From: Stenotrophomonas sp. NA06056
Lineage (GTDB): Bacteria > Pseudomonadota > Gammaproteobacteria > Xanthomonadales > Xanthomonadaceae
Direction of reading: 5' to 3'
Assembly (NCBI RefSeq): GCF_013364355.1
Contig: NZ_CP054931.1
Span: 3,224,001-3,288,000 of the forward strand
Length of the DNA stretch: 64,000 bases
Part shown: piece by piece, positions 37,043 to 46,237 of the stretch
Layout of the letters: the number at the start of each line of letters is the position of its first letter
How positions within the stretch are numbered: the stretch's first letter is position 1
Notes under the pieces: model-generated
Database searches by the model: none
What the model was told of the DNA's origin: nothing
What the model saw: the letters and a program-made list of their open reading frames with translations, nothing else
Translations under genes and position numbers: made by a program

Positions 37043-40000
37043 TCAATGCACTGGCCGCGCCCTGCCCAACCGCCGTACCAGCACGAAGAACAGCGGCACC
37101 AGCACCACCGCCAGCACGGTTCCCGAGAGCATGCCGCCGATCACGCTCATGCCGATTTCACGGCGGCTGACCGCGCCGGCGCCGGTGGCCAACGCCAGCG
37201 GGATGACGCCTGCCACAAAGGCCAGCGAAGTCATCACGATCGGCCGCAGGCGCAGGCGCGCGCCCTGCAGTGCCGCCTCCACCGCCGAACTGCCTGCGCG
37301 GTAGCGCGCTTCGGCGAACTCAACGATCAGGATCGCGTTCTTTGCCGACAGTCCAATGGTGGTCAGCAACCCCACCTGGAAGTAGATGTCATTGACGAAG
37401 CCTGCAGCCGTAGTCGCCAGCACCGTACCGATCACGCCCAGCGGGATCACCAGCACCACCGCCACCGGCACCGTCCAGCTCTCGTAGAGCGCGGCCAGGC
37501 ACAGGAAGATGAAGGCGATCGACGCGGCGTACAGGTACAGGGTCTGGTTGCTGGCCAGCTGTTCCTGGTAGGACAACCCGCTCCATTGCAGATCGAACCC
37601 GGGTTGCCCGGCCACCAGCGCCTGCATGCGCTGCATCGCTTCGCCCGAGCTGCGCCCTTCGGCCGCACTGCCCTGGATCTGCATCGCAGGCAGGCCGTTG
37701 AAGCGCTGCTGCAGCTGCGGCCCACGCGCCCAGTGACTGCTGGCGAAGCTGGCGAACGATGCCATCTGACCGTTGCCGCCGCGCACATACCACTGGCCGA
37801 TGTCGTCGGGCACGCTGCGGTAAGGTTGGTCGCCCTGCATGTAGACGCGCTTGACCCGGCCACGGTCCAGGAAATCATTGATGTAGCTGCCACCCCAGGC
37901 AGCGGACAGCGTGGAATTGATGTCGGCCTGGGCCAGACCCAGGGCACTGGCCTGCGCATGGTCGATGTCCAGCCGCAGCTCGGCCTTGTCACCCAGCCCG
38001 TTCAAGCGCACCGACGTCAGCCCGTCATCCTCGCCGGCTGCGCGCACCACCTTTTCCTGCGCGGCCTGCAATGCCACCCGGCCGGCCGCGCTGGTGTCCT
38101 GCAGCCACAGTTCGAAACCGCTGGACTGGCCCAGACCGCGCACGGCTGGTGGCGCCAGTACATTCACCTTGGCGTCGGGCAGCTTGCGGAAATAGGCGTT
38201 GGCGCGCGCGATGATCGCCGCCGCCGTGTTGTCGCCGTTGCGCTCGTCCCACGGTTTGAGCGCCAGGAAGCCCTGGCCGGCATTCTGCCCGGTACCCGCA
38301 TTGTTGCGACCAACCACCACGAACACCACGTCCAGATTCTGCTTCTCGTGCTCCATGAAGTAGCGGCTGATCTGCTCGCCCAGCGCCTCGGTGCGCGCCA
38401 TCGGCGTGCCTTCCGGCGTGGAGAACTGGAAGGTCACCTGGCCCTGGTCCTCCACCGGCAGGAAACCGGTCGGCATGCGCGCATACAAGGCAATCATGGC
38501 GATCACCAGCAGCAGGTAGAACGCCATCCAGCGCCGCGGCTGGGCCACCACGCCACCCAGCCTGCCCTGGTAGGCCGACTGGCTGCGTTCGACGCCACGG
38601 TTGAACGCAGCAAAGAAGCGTCCCGGTGGCTTCTGTGCCGACGAAGGCTTGAGCAGGGTCGCGCACAGCGCCGGGGTCAGGGTCAGCGCGACCAGCGCCG
38701 ACAGCGCCATGGCAGATGCAATGGTGATCGAGAACTGCCGGTAGATGATGCCGGTGGAGCCGCCGAACAGCGCCATCGGCAGGAACACCGCGCCGAGCAC
38801 CACGGTGATGCCGATCAGCGCACCGGTGATCTCGCCCATGGATTTCTCGGTCGCCTCGCGTGGCGGCAGATGCTCTTCGTGGATGATGCGTTCCACGTTC
38901 TCCACCACCACGATCGCATCATCCACCAACAGGCCGATGGCCAGCACCATCGCAAACAGGGTCAGCGTGTTGATGGTGAAGCCGGCCACCGCGAGGACAC
39001 CGAAAGTCCCCAGCAGCACTACCGGCACAGTGATCGCCGGGATCAAGGTGGCACGGACGTTCTGCAGGAACAGGAACATCACCACCACCACCAGCACGAT
39101 CGCCTCGATGAGGGTGTGGATGACCCCTTCGATGGAGACCCGTACGAACGGCGTGCTGTCGCGTGGATAGGCCACCTGCAGACCGGGTGGGAACGTAGGC
39201 CGCAGCCGGTCAAGCTCCGCGCGCACCGCATCGGCGGTGGCCAGTGCGTTGGCGCCGGAGGCCAGGGTCACCGAGAAACCCGCCGCCGGATAGCCATTGA
39301 GGTAGCTGCTGGTCTGGTAATTCTCCGCGCCGATCTCGACCCGCGCGACATCACCCAGGTGCACCGCCGCGCCACTGGGCAAGGTGCGCAGGATGATCGC
39401 GCGGAACTGTTCCGGGGTCTGCAGGCGCGACTGCGCGGTGACGGTGGCATTGAGGCTCTGCGTCGCACTGGACGGCAGCGCCCCCAGTTCACCGGCAGTG
39501 ACCTGGGTGTTCTGTGCCTGGATCGCGCTGCGCACATCCGATGGCATCAGATCGTAGGCACGCAGCTTGTGCGGGTCGAGCCACACGCGCATCGCATAGG
39601 CCGAACCGAATACGTTGATCTCGCCGACGCCGGCAATGCGGCTGATCGGATCCTGCACGTTGCTGACCAGGAAGTCGGATACGTCCACCCGCTCCATGCG
39701 CCGGCTGGTGTCGTACAGCGAAACCACCATCAGCGAGTCGCCCTGCGACTTGGCCACGGTCACGCCCTGCTGCTGCACTTCCTGCGGCAGGCGGTTGATG
39801 GCCTGGTTGACGCTGTTCTGCACCTGCACCTGGGCGATATCGGGGTTGGCGCTCTGGTCGAAGGTGACCGTGATCCGCGCCTGCCCCGAAGACGAACTGG
39901 TGGAGGAAAAATACAGCAGGTGGTCGATGCCCTTGATCTGCTGTTCGATCACCTGGGTGACACTGTCTTCCACCGTCTCCGCAGACGCGCCGGTGTAGTT

Positions 40001-40144
40001 GGCGGTGATGTTGACCTGCGGCGGTGCGATGTCCGGATACTGCTCGACCGGCAGCTGGGTCACCGCAATCGTGCCGAACGCCATGATGCAGATCGCCAGT
40101 ACCCAGGCGAATACGGGGCGGTGAATGAAGAAGCGCGGCAGCAT
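37043..40144 (-). CDS. RND efflux permease (HAE1/AcrB-like)
   Basis: A 1033-residue inner-membrane pump with 12 expected helices and two large periplasmic loops. It starts MLPRFFIHRPVFAWVLAI, has GASAETVEDSVTQVIEQQI in the pore domain, the essential Asp pair in TM4 (GLLVDDAIVVVENVERI) and the repeat-typical AIALTPALCA-like VALTLTPALCA. It should form a tripartite pump with the adaptor encoded just upstream and an outer-membrane channel encoded elsewhere. The two-gene pump plus divergent regulator/sensor resembles SmeYZ-SmeRySy, but I cannot confirm which Sme system this is. Confidence 0.94.
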   Translation of the reverse strand: MLPRFFIHRPVFAWVLAICIMAFGTIAVTQLPVEQYPDIAPPQVNITANYTGASAETVEDSVTQVIEQQIKGIDHLLYFSSTSSSSGQARITVTFDQSANPDIAQVQVQNSVNQAINRLPQEVQQQGVTVAKSQGDSLMVVSLYDTSRRMERVDVSDFLVSNVQDPISRIAGVGEINVFGSAYAMRVWLDPHKLRAYDLMPSDVRSAIQAQNTQVTAGELGALPSSATQSLNATVTAQSRLQTPEQFRAIILRTLPSGAAVHLGDVARVEIGAENYQTSSYLNGYPAAGFSVTLASGANALATADAVRAELDRLRPTFPPGLQVAYPRDSTPFVRVSIEGVIHTLIEAIVLVVVVMFLFLQNVRATLIPAITVPVVLLGTFGVLAVAGFTINTLTLFAMVLAIGLLVDDAIVVVENVERIIHEEHLPPREATEKSMGEITGALIGITVVLGAVFLPMALFGGSTGIIYRQFSITIASAMALSALVALTLTPALCATLLKPSSAQKPPGRFFAAFNRGVERSQSAYQGRLGGVVAQPRRWMAFYLLLVIAMIALYARMPTGFLPVEDQGQVTFQFSTPEGTPMARTEALGEQISRYFMEHEKQNLDVVFVVVGRNNAGTGQNAGQGFLALKPWDERNGDNTAAAIIARANAYFRKLPDAKVNVLAPPAVRGLGQSSGFELWLQDTSAAGRVALQAAQEKVVRAAGEDDGLTSVRLNGLGDKAELRLDIDHAQASALGLAQADINSTLSAAWGGSYINDFLDRGRVKRVYMQGDQPYRSVPDDIGQWYVRGGNGQMASFASFASSHWARGPQLQQRFNGLPAMQIQGSAAEGRSSGEAMQRMQALVAGQPGFDLQWSGLSYQEQLASNQTLYLYAASIAFIFLCLAALYESWTVPVAVVLVIPLGVIGTVLATTAAGFVNDIYFQVGLLTTIGLSAKNAILIVEFAEARYRAGSSAVEAALQGARLRLRPIVMTSLAFVAGVIPLALATGAGAVSRREIGMSVIGGMLSGTVLAVVLVPLFFVLVRRLGRARPVH

Positions 40145-40148
40145 GCGC

Positions 40149-41330
40149 TCAGTCCTTTCCAGCCGGCGCAGCCACGGGCGCGGGTTTCATCCGCACCGCC
40201 ATGCCATCGGCAAGGCCCTGCGCTCCGGCCACCACCACCTGCTCACCCGCACTGATGCCGTCCAGCACCAGCCACTGATTGCCGACCGCGCGCGCAGTGC
40301 GGAAGGTGCGCAGCCGCGCCTTGCCCTCCTTGTCGACCAGCCACGCCTGCGCCTCGCCCTTGGCACTGCGGTCCACCGCCGACTGCGGCACCAGCAGGGC
40401 CTGCTGCTGCGTGCCCTGTCCCACCTGCGCGCGCACATACATCCCGGGCAACAGCTGTCCGTCGGGATTGGGGAACTGCGCACGCAGGGTGATGCTGCCG
40501 GTCTCCTGCTGCACATCGATGTCGGCAAATTCGAGCGTGCCCGGTAGCGGGTAGTCGGTGCCATCGGACAAGCGCAGCCGCACCGGCGCGCTGTTGGCCT
40601 GCACGCCACCGGCGGCAATGGCACGACGCAACGCCAGGTACTCGTTGCTGGACTGGGTGATGTCCACGTTCATCGGATCCACCTGCTGGATCCGCGCCAG
40701 CGGATCGGCCTGGGCGGACGTCACCAGCGCGCCCGGGGTGAACAGCGCGCGCCCGATGCGGCCGGCAATCGGTGCACTGACCGTGGCAAAACCCAGCCGC
40801 GTGCTGGCGGTATCGCGCGCCGCCTGCGCGGCCTGTACCGCCGCAGCCGCCTGTTGGCCACTGGCAATGGCATCGTCCACGTCCTGCCGCGCGGCCAGCT
40901 GGTCCTTGCCCAGCGCCTGCATCCGCTGCGCCCGCAGGCGCGCGGTCACGGCGGCCGCTTCGGCGGTCTTCAGGTTGGCCTGTGCCTCGTTCAGGGCCGC
41001 CTGGTACAGCGCCGGCTCGATCTGGAACAGGGGCTGCCCGGCCTTCACCCGCTGCCCCTGCTCGAACAGCCGCTTCACCAGCACCCCGTCCACCTGTGGC
41101 CGTACATCCGATTCCTGCGAAGCGACGGTGCGCCCCGGCAGCTCCTGCTCCAGCGCCAGCGTCTGGTTCTGCAGCGTCAGCACGGTCACTTCCGGCGCCG
41201 CCGTGGCTGGCTTGGGCGCGTCCTTGCCGCAGCCGGCCAGCAGGGTTGCCAAGGCCAGCAACAGCGGCAGGCGCCGGATTCGGGGCAGGCGCCAGGCCGC
41301 AGCCGGCAGGAGAAAGTACGGGAGGGTCAT
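40149..41330 (-). CDS. RND efflux periplasmic adaptor (MFP lipoprotein)
   Basis: A 393-residue membrane-fusion protein. The lipobox LLAGC puts the acylated Cys near residue 34. The lipoyl halves VDGVLVKRLFEQGQRVKAGQPLFQI and RLGFATVSAPIAGRIGRALFTPGALV flank an alpha-helical hairpin (about 105-175). A beta-barrel and C-terminal MP domain (GLADGMAVRMKP) follow. It is four bases before the pump gene, so one operon. ATG 41330 gives a normal lipoprotein start. Confidence 0.92.
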   Translation of the reverse strand: MTLPYFLLPAAAWRLPRIRRLPLLLALATLLAGCGKDAPKPATAAPEVTVLTLQNQTLALEQELPGRTVASQESDVRPQVDGVLVKRLFEQGQRVKAGQPLFQIEPALYQAALNEAQANLKTAEAAAVTARLRAQRMQALGKDQLAARQDVDDAIASGQQAAAAVQAAQAARDTASTRLGFATVSAPIAGRIGRALFTPGALVTSAQADPLARIQQVDPMNVDITQSSNEYLALRRAIAAGGVQANSAPVRLRLSDGTDYPLPGTLEFADIDVQQETGSITLRAQFPNPDGQLLPGMYVRAQVGQGTQQQALLVPQSAVDRSAKGEAQAWLVDKEGKARLRTFRTARAVGNQWLVLDGISAGEQVVVAGAQGLADGMAVRMKPAPVAAPAGKD

Positions 41331-41410
41331 CGGCAACAGGTTCCACGCGCCGGGGGGAGCGCTCGGCGCCGAATATAGAAGACAGCGCGCCGCGATCCAG
41401 CGAAAAACGC

Positions 41411-41426
41411 ATGAAACATTTTTCAT
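41411..41426. promoter_or_regulatory. Inverted repeat between adaptor and response-regulator genes
   Basis: ATGAAA-CATT-TTTCAT, a perfect 6-bp inverted repeat in the otherwise AT-poor 129-base divergent region. It is a candidate operator for the divergent response regulator or part of a promoter. Confidence 0.4.
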
Positions 41427-41459
41427 TTGCAGTGCATGCTCCCGATTGCGAGGATGCGC

Positions 41460-42167
41460 ATGTCCCAATCTGCAAAGTGGCCCATGCCGCGCGTACTCAC
41501 CATCGAGGACGACCTTGTCACCGCGGAGGAAATCGCCACCGAGCTGCGCAGCCACGGCTTCGAGGTCGACCTGGCAGCGGACGGCAGCAATGGCCTGGCG
41601 CTGGCACGCGCAGGCGACTACGCGGTGATCACCCTGGATCGCATGCTGCCGGGCGTGGATGGGCTGACCCTGGTCACCACGCTGCGCCGCGAAGGCGTCA
41701 CCACGCCGGTGCTGATGATCAGTGCTCTGTCGGACGTGGACGAGCGCGTGCGCGGACTGCGCGCCGGTGGCGACGACTACCTGACCAAACCGTTCGCCTC
41801 GGATGAAATGGCGGCGCGCGTGGAGGTGCTGATCCGCCGCCATGGCCAGATGGGCACAGCCGACAGCGTGCTGCGCGCCGGTGATCTCGAACTGGACCTG
41901 ATGAGCCGCTCGGCACGCCGCGGCGGCCAGGAAATCAGCCTGCTGCCAACCGAGTTCAAGCTGCTCGAGTTCCTGGTCCGCAACGCCGGCCAGGTGGTCA
42001 CCCGCACCATGTTGTTCCAGGAAGTCTGGGGCTACCACTTCGATCCGGGCACCAACCTGATCGACGTGCACATCGGCCGTGTGCGCAAACGCATCGAGCA
42101 GCCCGGCCGCACGCAGCCGATCAAGACCGTAAGGGGAACCGGCTATGTCTTCGACGCGCGCGCCTGA
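41460..42167 (+). CDS. OmpR-family response regulator
   Basis: A 235-residue two-component regulator. The receiver domain has the acidic pair in TIEDD, phospho-acceptor Asp60 in ITLDRMLPG, and the conserved Lys in DDYLTKPF. The winged-helix effector domain ends with VDVHIGRVRKRIEQ...IKTVRGTGYVF. It is divergent from the RND operon and overlaps its sensor kinase by 23 bases. Start 41460 is chosen for GAGG seven bases upstream; 41484 is also plausible. Confidence 0.93.
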   Translation: MSQSAKWPMPRVLTIEDDLVTAEEIATELRSHGFEVDLAADGSNGLALARAGDYAVITLDRMLPGVDGLTLVTTLRREGVTTPVLMISALSDVDERVRGLRAGGDDYLTKPFASDEMAARVEVLIRRHGQMGTADSVLRAGDLELDLMSRSARRGGQEISLLPTEFKLLEFLVRNAGQVVTRTMLFQEVWGYHFDPGTNLIDVHIGRVRKRIEQPGRTQPIKTVRGTGYVFDARA

Positions 42168-43530
42168 TCAGTGGCGCTCGTCCAGCAGCCGCCTTCTTGG
42201 CCTGTACTGCATCCTGTTCGTGGCCTGGTCGAGCATGCTGCTGGGGGTGATGTACTGGCGCATCTCCGATTATCTGAACGACCTGACCGAATCGGGCCTG
42301 CAGCAGCGCGCTCATCTGTTCATGAGCTTCGACGGCCCTGCCCTGGATGACGCACTGCGCGACAGCCAGCGCTTCGACCTGCACCAGGTGTATACGTATG
42401 GGCTGTTCGACAACGCCGGCATGCCGATGGCGGGCCCGTTGACGGCCATTCCCGAGGGACTGCCGCTGGATGGCAACTCGCATCCCGTGGCGGGTTGGAC
42501 ACTGGTCGATGGCCCGCATGAGAGCGGTGGCAGCGCGCTCGGCGTGGTGACCCGCGATGGCCGCACACTGGTGTTCGTGCGCCAGAACGGCAAGCTCATG
42601 GCGGTCAACAGCATCATCCTCGATGCGCTGCTGTGGGGCGTGTCACTGACCGTCATCCCCGGACTGGTGGGCTGGCATCTGCTGCGCCGGCGCCCGTTGA
42701 AGCGGATCCAGCAGATCGAAGCGGCCACCAACCGGATCATCGCCGGCGACCTCGGGCAACGCCTGCCGGTGTCCAACCGGCGCGATGAAATCGATCGGCT
42801 GTCGAGCATCGTCAACGCCATGCTGGAACGCATCGAACAGCTGATGACCGAGGTCAAAGGCGTGTGCGACAGCATCGCGCATGACCTGCGTACACCGCTC
42901 ACGCGCCTGCGTGCGCACCTCTACCGCATGCGCGTGGGCCTGGACGAGCACGACGCGCACGCCGACCCGCTGGACAAGGCACTGGCGGAGACCGACATGC
43001 TGATGGCGCGCTTCGCTGCGCTGCTGCGTGTGTCCGAACTGGAAAGCCATCAGCGCCGCTCCGCCTTCGACGAGGTCGACATCGCCGACCTGCTGCAGGA
43101 GCTGCACCAGTTCTACCTGCCGTTGGCCGAAGAGAAGCAGCAGCTGTTGGAACTGCAGGTAGCGCCGCAGATCGGCATGCTGCGTGGCGATCGCGAACTG
43201 CTGTTCGAAGCGGTGGCCAACCTGCTGTCCAACGCCCTGCAGTTCACACCCGAGCACGGGCGCATCCTGCTGCGCGCGGTGGACGACCACGGCGCGCCCC
43301 GGATCGATGTGATCGACAACGGGCCGGGCATCCCGCCGCAGGACCGCACCTTGATCTATCAGCGCTTTTTCCGCGGCAGCAGCAGTGCCGGGCAAGCCCC
43401 TGGATTTGGCCTGGGGCTGTCGATCGTGGCCGCCATCGCCGGGCTGCACGGCTTCCGCGTCCGCGCCGGCAGCGCCCCCGACGGGGGCGCCTGGATGAGC
43501 ATCCGTGGCGCCACGGACGGCCTGCCCTGA
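42145..43530 (+). CDS. Sensor histidine kinase
   Basis: A 461-residue inner-membrane kinase. The first helix lies at about 15-35 and the second at about 155-175, around a periplasmic sensor of about 115 residues. HAMP follows (about 180-230), then phospho-His246 in DSIAHDLRTPLTRLR, the N box NLLSNALQF, G1 VIDNGPGIPP and G2 GFGLGLSIV. It pairs with the upstream regulator, probably controlling the divergent RND pump. The signal is unknown. Confidence 0.93.
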   Translation: MSSTRAPDQWRSSSSRLLGLYCILFVAWSSMLLGVMYWRISDYLNDLTESGLQQRAHLFMSFDGPALDDALRDSQRFDLHQVYTYGLFDNAGMPMAGPLTAIPEGLPLDGNSHPVAGWTLVDGPHESGGSALGVVTRDGRTLVFVRQNGKLMAVNSIILDALLWGVSLTVIPGLVGWHLLRRRPLKRIQQIEAATNRIIAGDLGQRLPVSNRRDEIDRLSSIVNAMLERIEQLMTEVKGVCDSIAHDLRTPLTRLRAHLYRMRVGLDEHDAHADPLDKALAETDMLMARFAALLRVSELESHQRRSAFDEVDIADLLQELHQFYLPLAEEKQQLLELQVAPQIGMLRGDRELLFEAVANLLSNALQFTPEHGRILLRAVDDHGAPRIDVIDNGPGIPPQDRTLIYQRFFRGSSSAGQAPGFGLGLSIVAAIAGLHGFRVRAGSAPDGGAWMSIRGATDGLP

Positions 43531-43553
43531 AGCCGGACCCATCACCGGCAAGT

Positions 43554-43572
43554 GCATTTGGGAATCATTTGT
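43554..43572 (+). promoter_or_regulatory. Weak candidate Fur box before a TonB receptor
   Basis: GCATTTGGGAATCATTTGT matches about 10 of 19 positions of the Fur consensus, with the AATCATT half best preserved. It lies 58 bases upstream of the receptor start. Siderophore receptors are normally Fur-controlled, but this site is only suggestive. Confidence 0.3.
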
Positions 43573-43629
43573 ATTTGGGAGCGGGCATCCGGATAATCCG
43601 CCGTCACCGCCCTTCCCGGATTCCCCACG

Positions 43630-45723
43630 ATGCCCGCCCTGCCGTCGCGCCGCCCGCTGCTGTACACGCTGTTCCTGCCCACCCTGCTGGCGTCGGCTAT
43701 CGCCCAGGCCCAGGACGGCACTGCAGCGCGGACCCTGGACAAGGTAACCGTGGTGGCCGAGCGCGCCAGCACCGCAACCAAGACCGACACCGCCCTGACC
43801 GAGACGCCGCAGGCGATCAGCGTGGTCACCCAGCAGCTGTTCACCGATCGCGGCGCGCACAATCTGCAGGAAGTGCTGCGCTACAGCGCCGGTGTCACCG
43901 CCGATGCCTGGGGCCTGGACACCCGCAACGACGCCAGCTCGGTGCGCGGCCTGGACCCGGTGCAGTACCAGGATGGCCTGCGCCGCAGCTACGGTTTCAG
44001 CCCGCTGGCGCGCCCGGAGGTTTACGGCCTGGAACGGGTGGAAGTGCTGCGCGGTCCGTCGTCGGTGCTCTACGGCGCAGGTGCCACCGGCGGCATCATC
44101 AACGCGATGAGCAAGCGCCCGACCTTCGGCGCCACCCGCGGTGAAATCGGCCTGCAGCTGGGCAGCTTCGACCGCCGCCAGCTGCAGGGCGACATCGGTG
44201 GTGCATTGAATGACGACGGCACGGTTGCCGGACGCTTCGTTGGCCTTGTGCGCGAATCGAACATGCAGACCGATGTCCTCAAGGACGACCGGGTCTATCT
44301 GGCGCCATCGCTCAGCTGGCGCGGCGAACGCAGCACTTTGACCCTGCTGGCCAGCTACCAGCACGACAAGACCGGCTCCAGCCAGCAGTTCCTGCCGCTG
44401 GCCGCCACCCTGTACGCAGCACCCGGCCGTCGCCTGGATCCGACCACGTTCATCGGCGATGCCGGTTTCGACCGCATTGATTCGCGCGTGTACAGCCTGA
44501 CCGCCCTGTTCGACCATCGCTTCAACGACGCGGTCAGCCTGCGCTCGGCGGTGCGCTACATCGATGGCAGAACCACGCTGCAGCAGCTGTATGTGGACAG
44601 CTACAGCAACCCGGAGAACCCCTTCATCGACGCCGACCGGCGCGTGGTCAACCGCACCGCCTACGGCACGCAGCCGGACATCCAGGTGCTCAGCGCCGAC
44701 AACGCGGTGCAGTTCGACTTCAGCACCGGCGTCTTCCAGCACCTGCTGCTGGCCGGCGTGGACTACAGCCAGTACAAGGAACAATTGCAGCGACTGGATG
44801 CCACCGGCACGCCCATCGACGTCTACGCGCCGGTATCGATAGCGCCGACCGTCCGTGGCTGGGAACGCCAGCCGGACCAGACGTCCTCCCAGCTGGGCGT
44901 GTATGTGCAGGACCAGATCCGCTGGGCCGATCGCGTATCGCTGGTGCTGGGTGCGCGTCGCGATCATGCGCGTTCGAAGACCGAAGGCCAGCCCAGCCAG
45001 ACCGACAATGCCACCACCTACCGCGCCGGCCTGATCGGCGAGCTCGGTGGTGGCGTATCGCCGTACCTGAGCTACAGCGAGTCGTTCCTGCCGGTATCCG
45101 GCCAGGATCTGTTCGGCAGTGCATTCAAGCCGATGCGCGGACGCCAGGCCGAAGGTGGCATCAAGTGGCAGCCGGCGCGCAACATGCTGTTGACCCTGGC
45201 TGCCTACCGGATCACCGAAACCAACCGCCAGACCAACGATCCGGACAACGTGCTGAACGTGGTGCAGACCGGCCAGATCCGTTCCAAGGGCGTGGAGCTG
45301 GAGGGCCAGTTCCAGTTTGCCAACGACCTCACCGTCACGGCGGCCATTGCGCGCAACGAAGCCGAGGTCAGCCGCAGCAACTTCGCATTGGAAGTGGGCG
45401 AGCGCCTGAACGATACCCCGCAGGATCTGGCCTCGGCCTGGGTGTCCAAGGCCTTCCAGCTGGATGATGCTGCACGAATGAAACTCGGCCTGGGCGTGCG
45501 CCATGTCGGCAACACGGTATCGCTGGGCAACGGCGGCCGCGTCATCACCCCCAGCTACACCCTGGCCGATGCGCTGGTGGAAGTGCAGGTGACCAACTGG
45601 ACCTGGGCCTTGAACATCACCAACCTCACCGACAAGCGTTACTACGCGCCGTGCCGCACCTTCGGCGATTGCTTCGCCGGCTACCCGCGTGTGGTCACCG
45701 GTACCATCAGCTATCGGTTCTGA
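43630..45723 (+). CDS. TonB-dependent siderophore receptor
   Basis: A 697-residue outer-membrane receptor. The signal peptide is cleaved near ASAIAQAQ. The plug domain has TETPQAISVVTQQLF and GLERVEVLRGPSSVLYGAGATGGIIN. The 22-strand barrel ends with the terminal aromatic YRF. The TonB box may be LDKVTVVAE. There is no N-terminal signalling extension, so no FecR partner is needed. Siderophore class is inferred from the plug pattern; the ligand is unknown. Confidence 0.92.
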   Translation: MPALPSRRPLLYTLFLPTLLASAIAQAQDGTAARTLDKVTVVAERASTATKTDTALTETPQAISVVTQQLFTDRGAHNLQEVLRYSAGVTADAWGLDTRNDASSVRGLDPVQYQDGLRRSYGFSPLARPEVYGLERVEVLRGPSSVLYGAGATGGIINAMSKRPTFGATRGEIGLQLGSFDRRQLQGDIGGALNDDGTVAGRFVGLVRESNMQTDVLKDDRVYLAPSLSWRGERSTLTLLASYQHDKTGSSQQFLPLAATLYAAPGRRLDPTTFIGDAGFDRIDSRVYSLTALFDHRFNDAVSLRSAVRYIDGRTTLQQLYVDSYSNPENPFIDADRRVVNRTAYGTQPDIQVLSADNAVQFDFSTGVFQHLLLAGVDYSQYKEQLQRLDATGTPIDVYAPVSIAPTVRGWERQPDQTSSQLGVYVQDQIRWADRVSLVLGARRDHARSKTEGQPSQTDNATTYRAGLIGELGGGVSPYLSYSESFLPVSGQDLFGSAFKPMRGRQAEGGIKWQPARNMLLTLAAYRITETNRQTNDPDNVLNVVQTGQIRSKGVELEGQFQFANDLTVTAAIARNEAEVSRSNFALEVGERLNDTPQDLASAWVSKAFQLDDAARMKLGLGVRHVGNTVSLGNGGRVITPSYTLADALVEVQVTNWTWALNITNLTDKRYYAPCRTFGDCFAGYPRVVTGTISYRF

Positions 45724-45728
45724 TTCCT

Positions 45729-45773
45729 GCAACCAGTGGAGCGCCGCCCAGGACTGCGTGGCTCCCTGGTTGC
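45729..45773. terminator. Imperfect hairpin after the TonB receptor gene
   Basis: GCAACCAG-t-GGAGC pairs with GCTCC-CTGGTTGC, a 13-bp stem with one bulged base and an 18-base loop, starting five bases after the stop. No T-tract follows, so it is a possible factor-dependent end or mRNA-stabilising stem. Confidence 0.5.
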
Positions 45774-46237
45774 CCCGGACAGATGCACCGCCCGCCGCCG
45801 TTCCCATGCACGATGCGCATTGCCACCCCCGAGGCAAGCGCCGTCAGCGCATTCGTGGCTGACCAGGAACAGGCGGCGGGCGATGCGGGTTGGCGTACCG
45901 GACAACTCTGGGACTGACCGGCGGATCATCGCGATCCCCACACATCGCCCACCACGGACAGCGGGTCACGTGATCCGAAGGCGCCATCGATGCGCCTGCG
46001 GGTCACGTGCCAGAGTTGATTGTGGGACGCCAATCCCAGCCGGCCGATGATGGCCGACGGAGACATGCTGGTCACCGTCGCCGAAAGGGTATGTAGGGGT
46101 TACCCGCGCTGATGCATCGGTCATGCCGCAGGCACGGCCCCCAAGGATGGAACTGCAGGCCGGATCACATTCCTCAGGTATGCACGAGACGGGCCAGCGC
46201 AGGGCCAGTACGTGCATCACGGATGCTCAGCCGGCAA
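45774..46237. other. Gap without a recognisable gene; 12-bp direct repeats
   Basis: No frame here resembles a protein family. It contains two identical GCGGGTCACGTG units (45961-45972 and 45998-46009) with the near-palindrome GGCGCCATCGATGCGCC between them. It may be a regulatory or decayed region between the receptor and a convergent LysR gene. Confidence 0.5.

Noticed and set aside
37022..40255. Open frame of over 1000 codons antisense to the RND permease
   Set aside because: Composition (His/Gln/Arg-rich, no motifs) shows it is a shadow of the permease gene.
37043..41330. Assigning the pump the names SmeY and SmeZ
   Set aside because: The arrangement fits, but the adaptor and permease could not be distinguished from other Sme systems by reading alone, so symbols were left empty.
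42643..45837. Open frame of over 1000 codons antisense to the sensor kinase and first TonB receptor
   Set aside because: It spans two well-supported genes on the other strand and has no recognisable domain.
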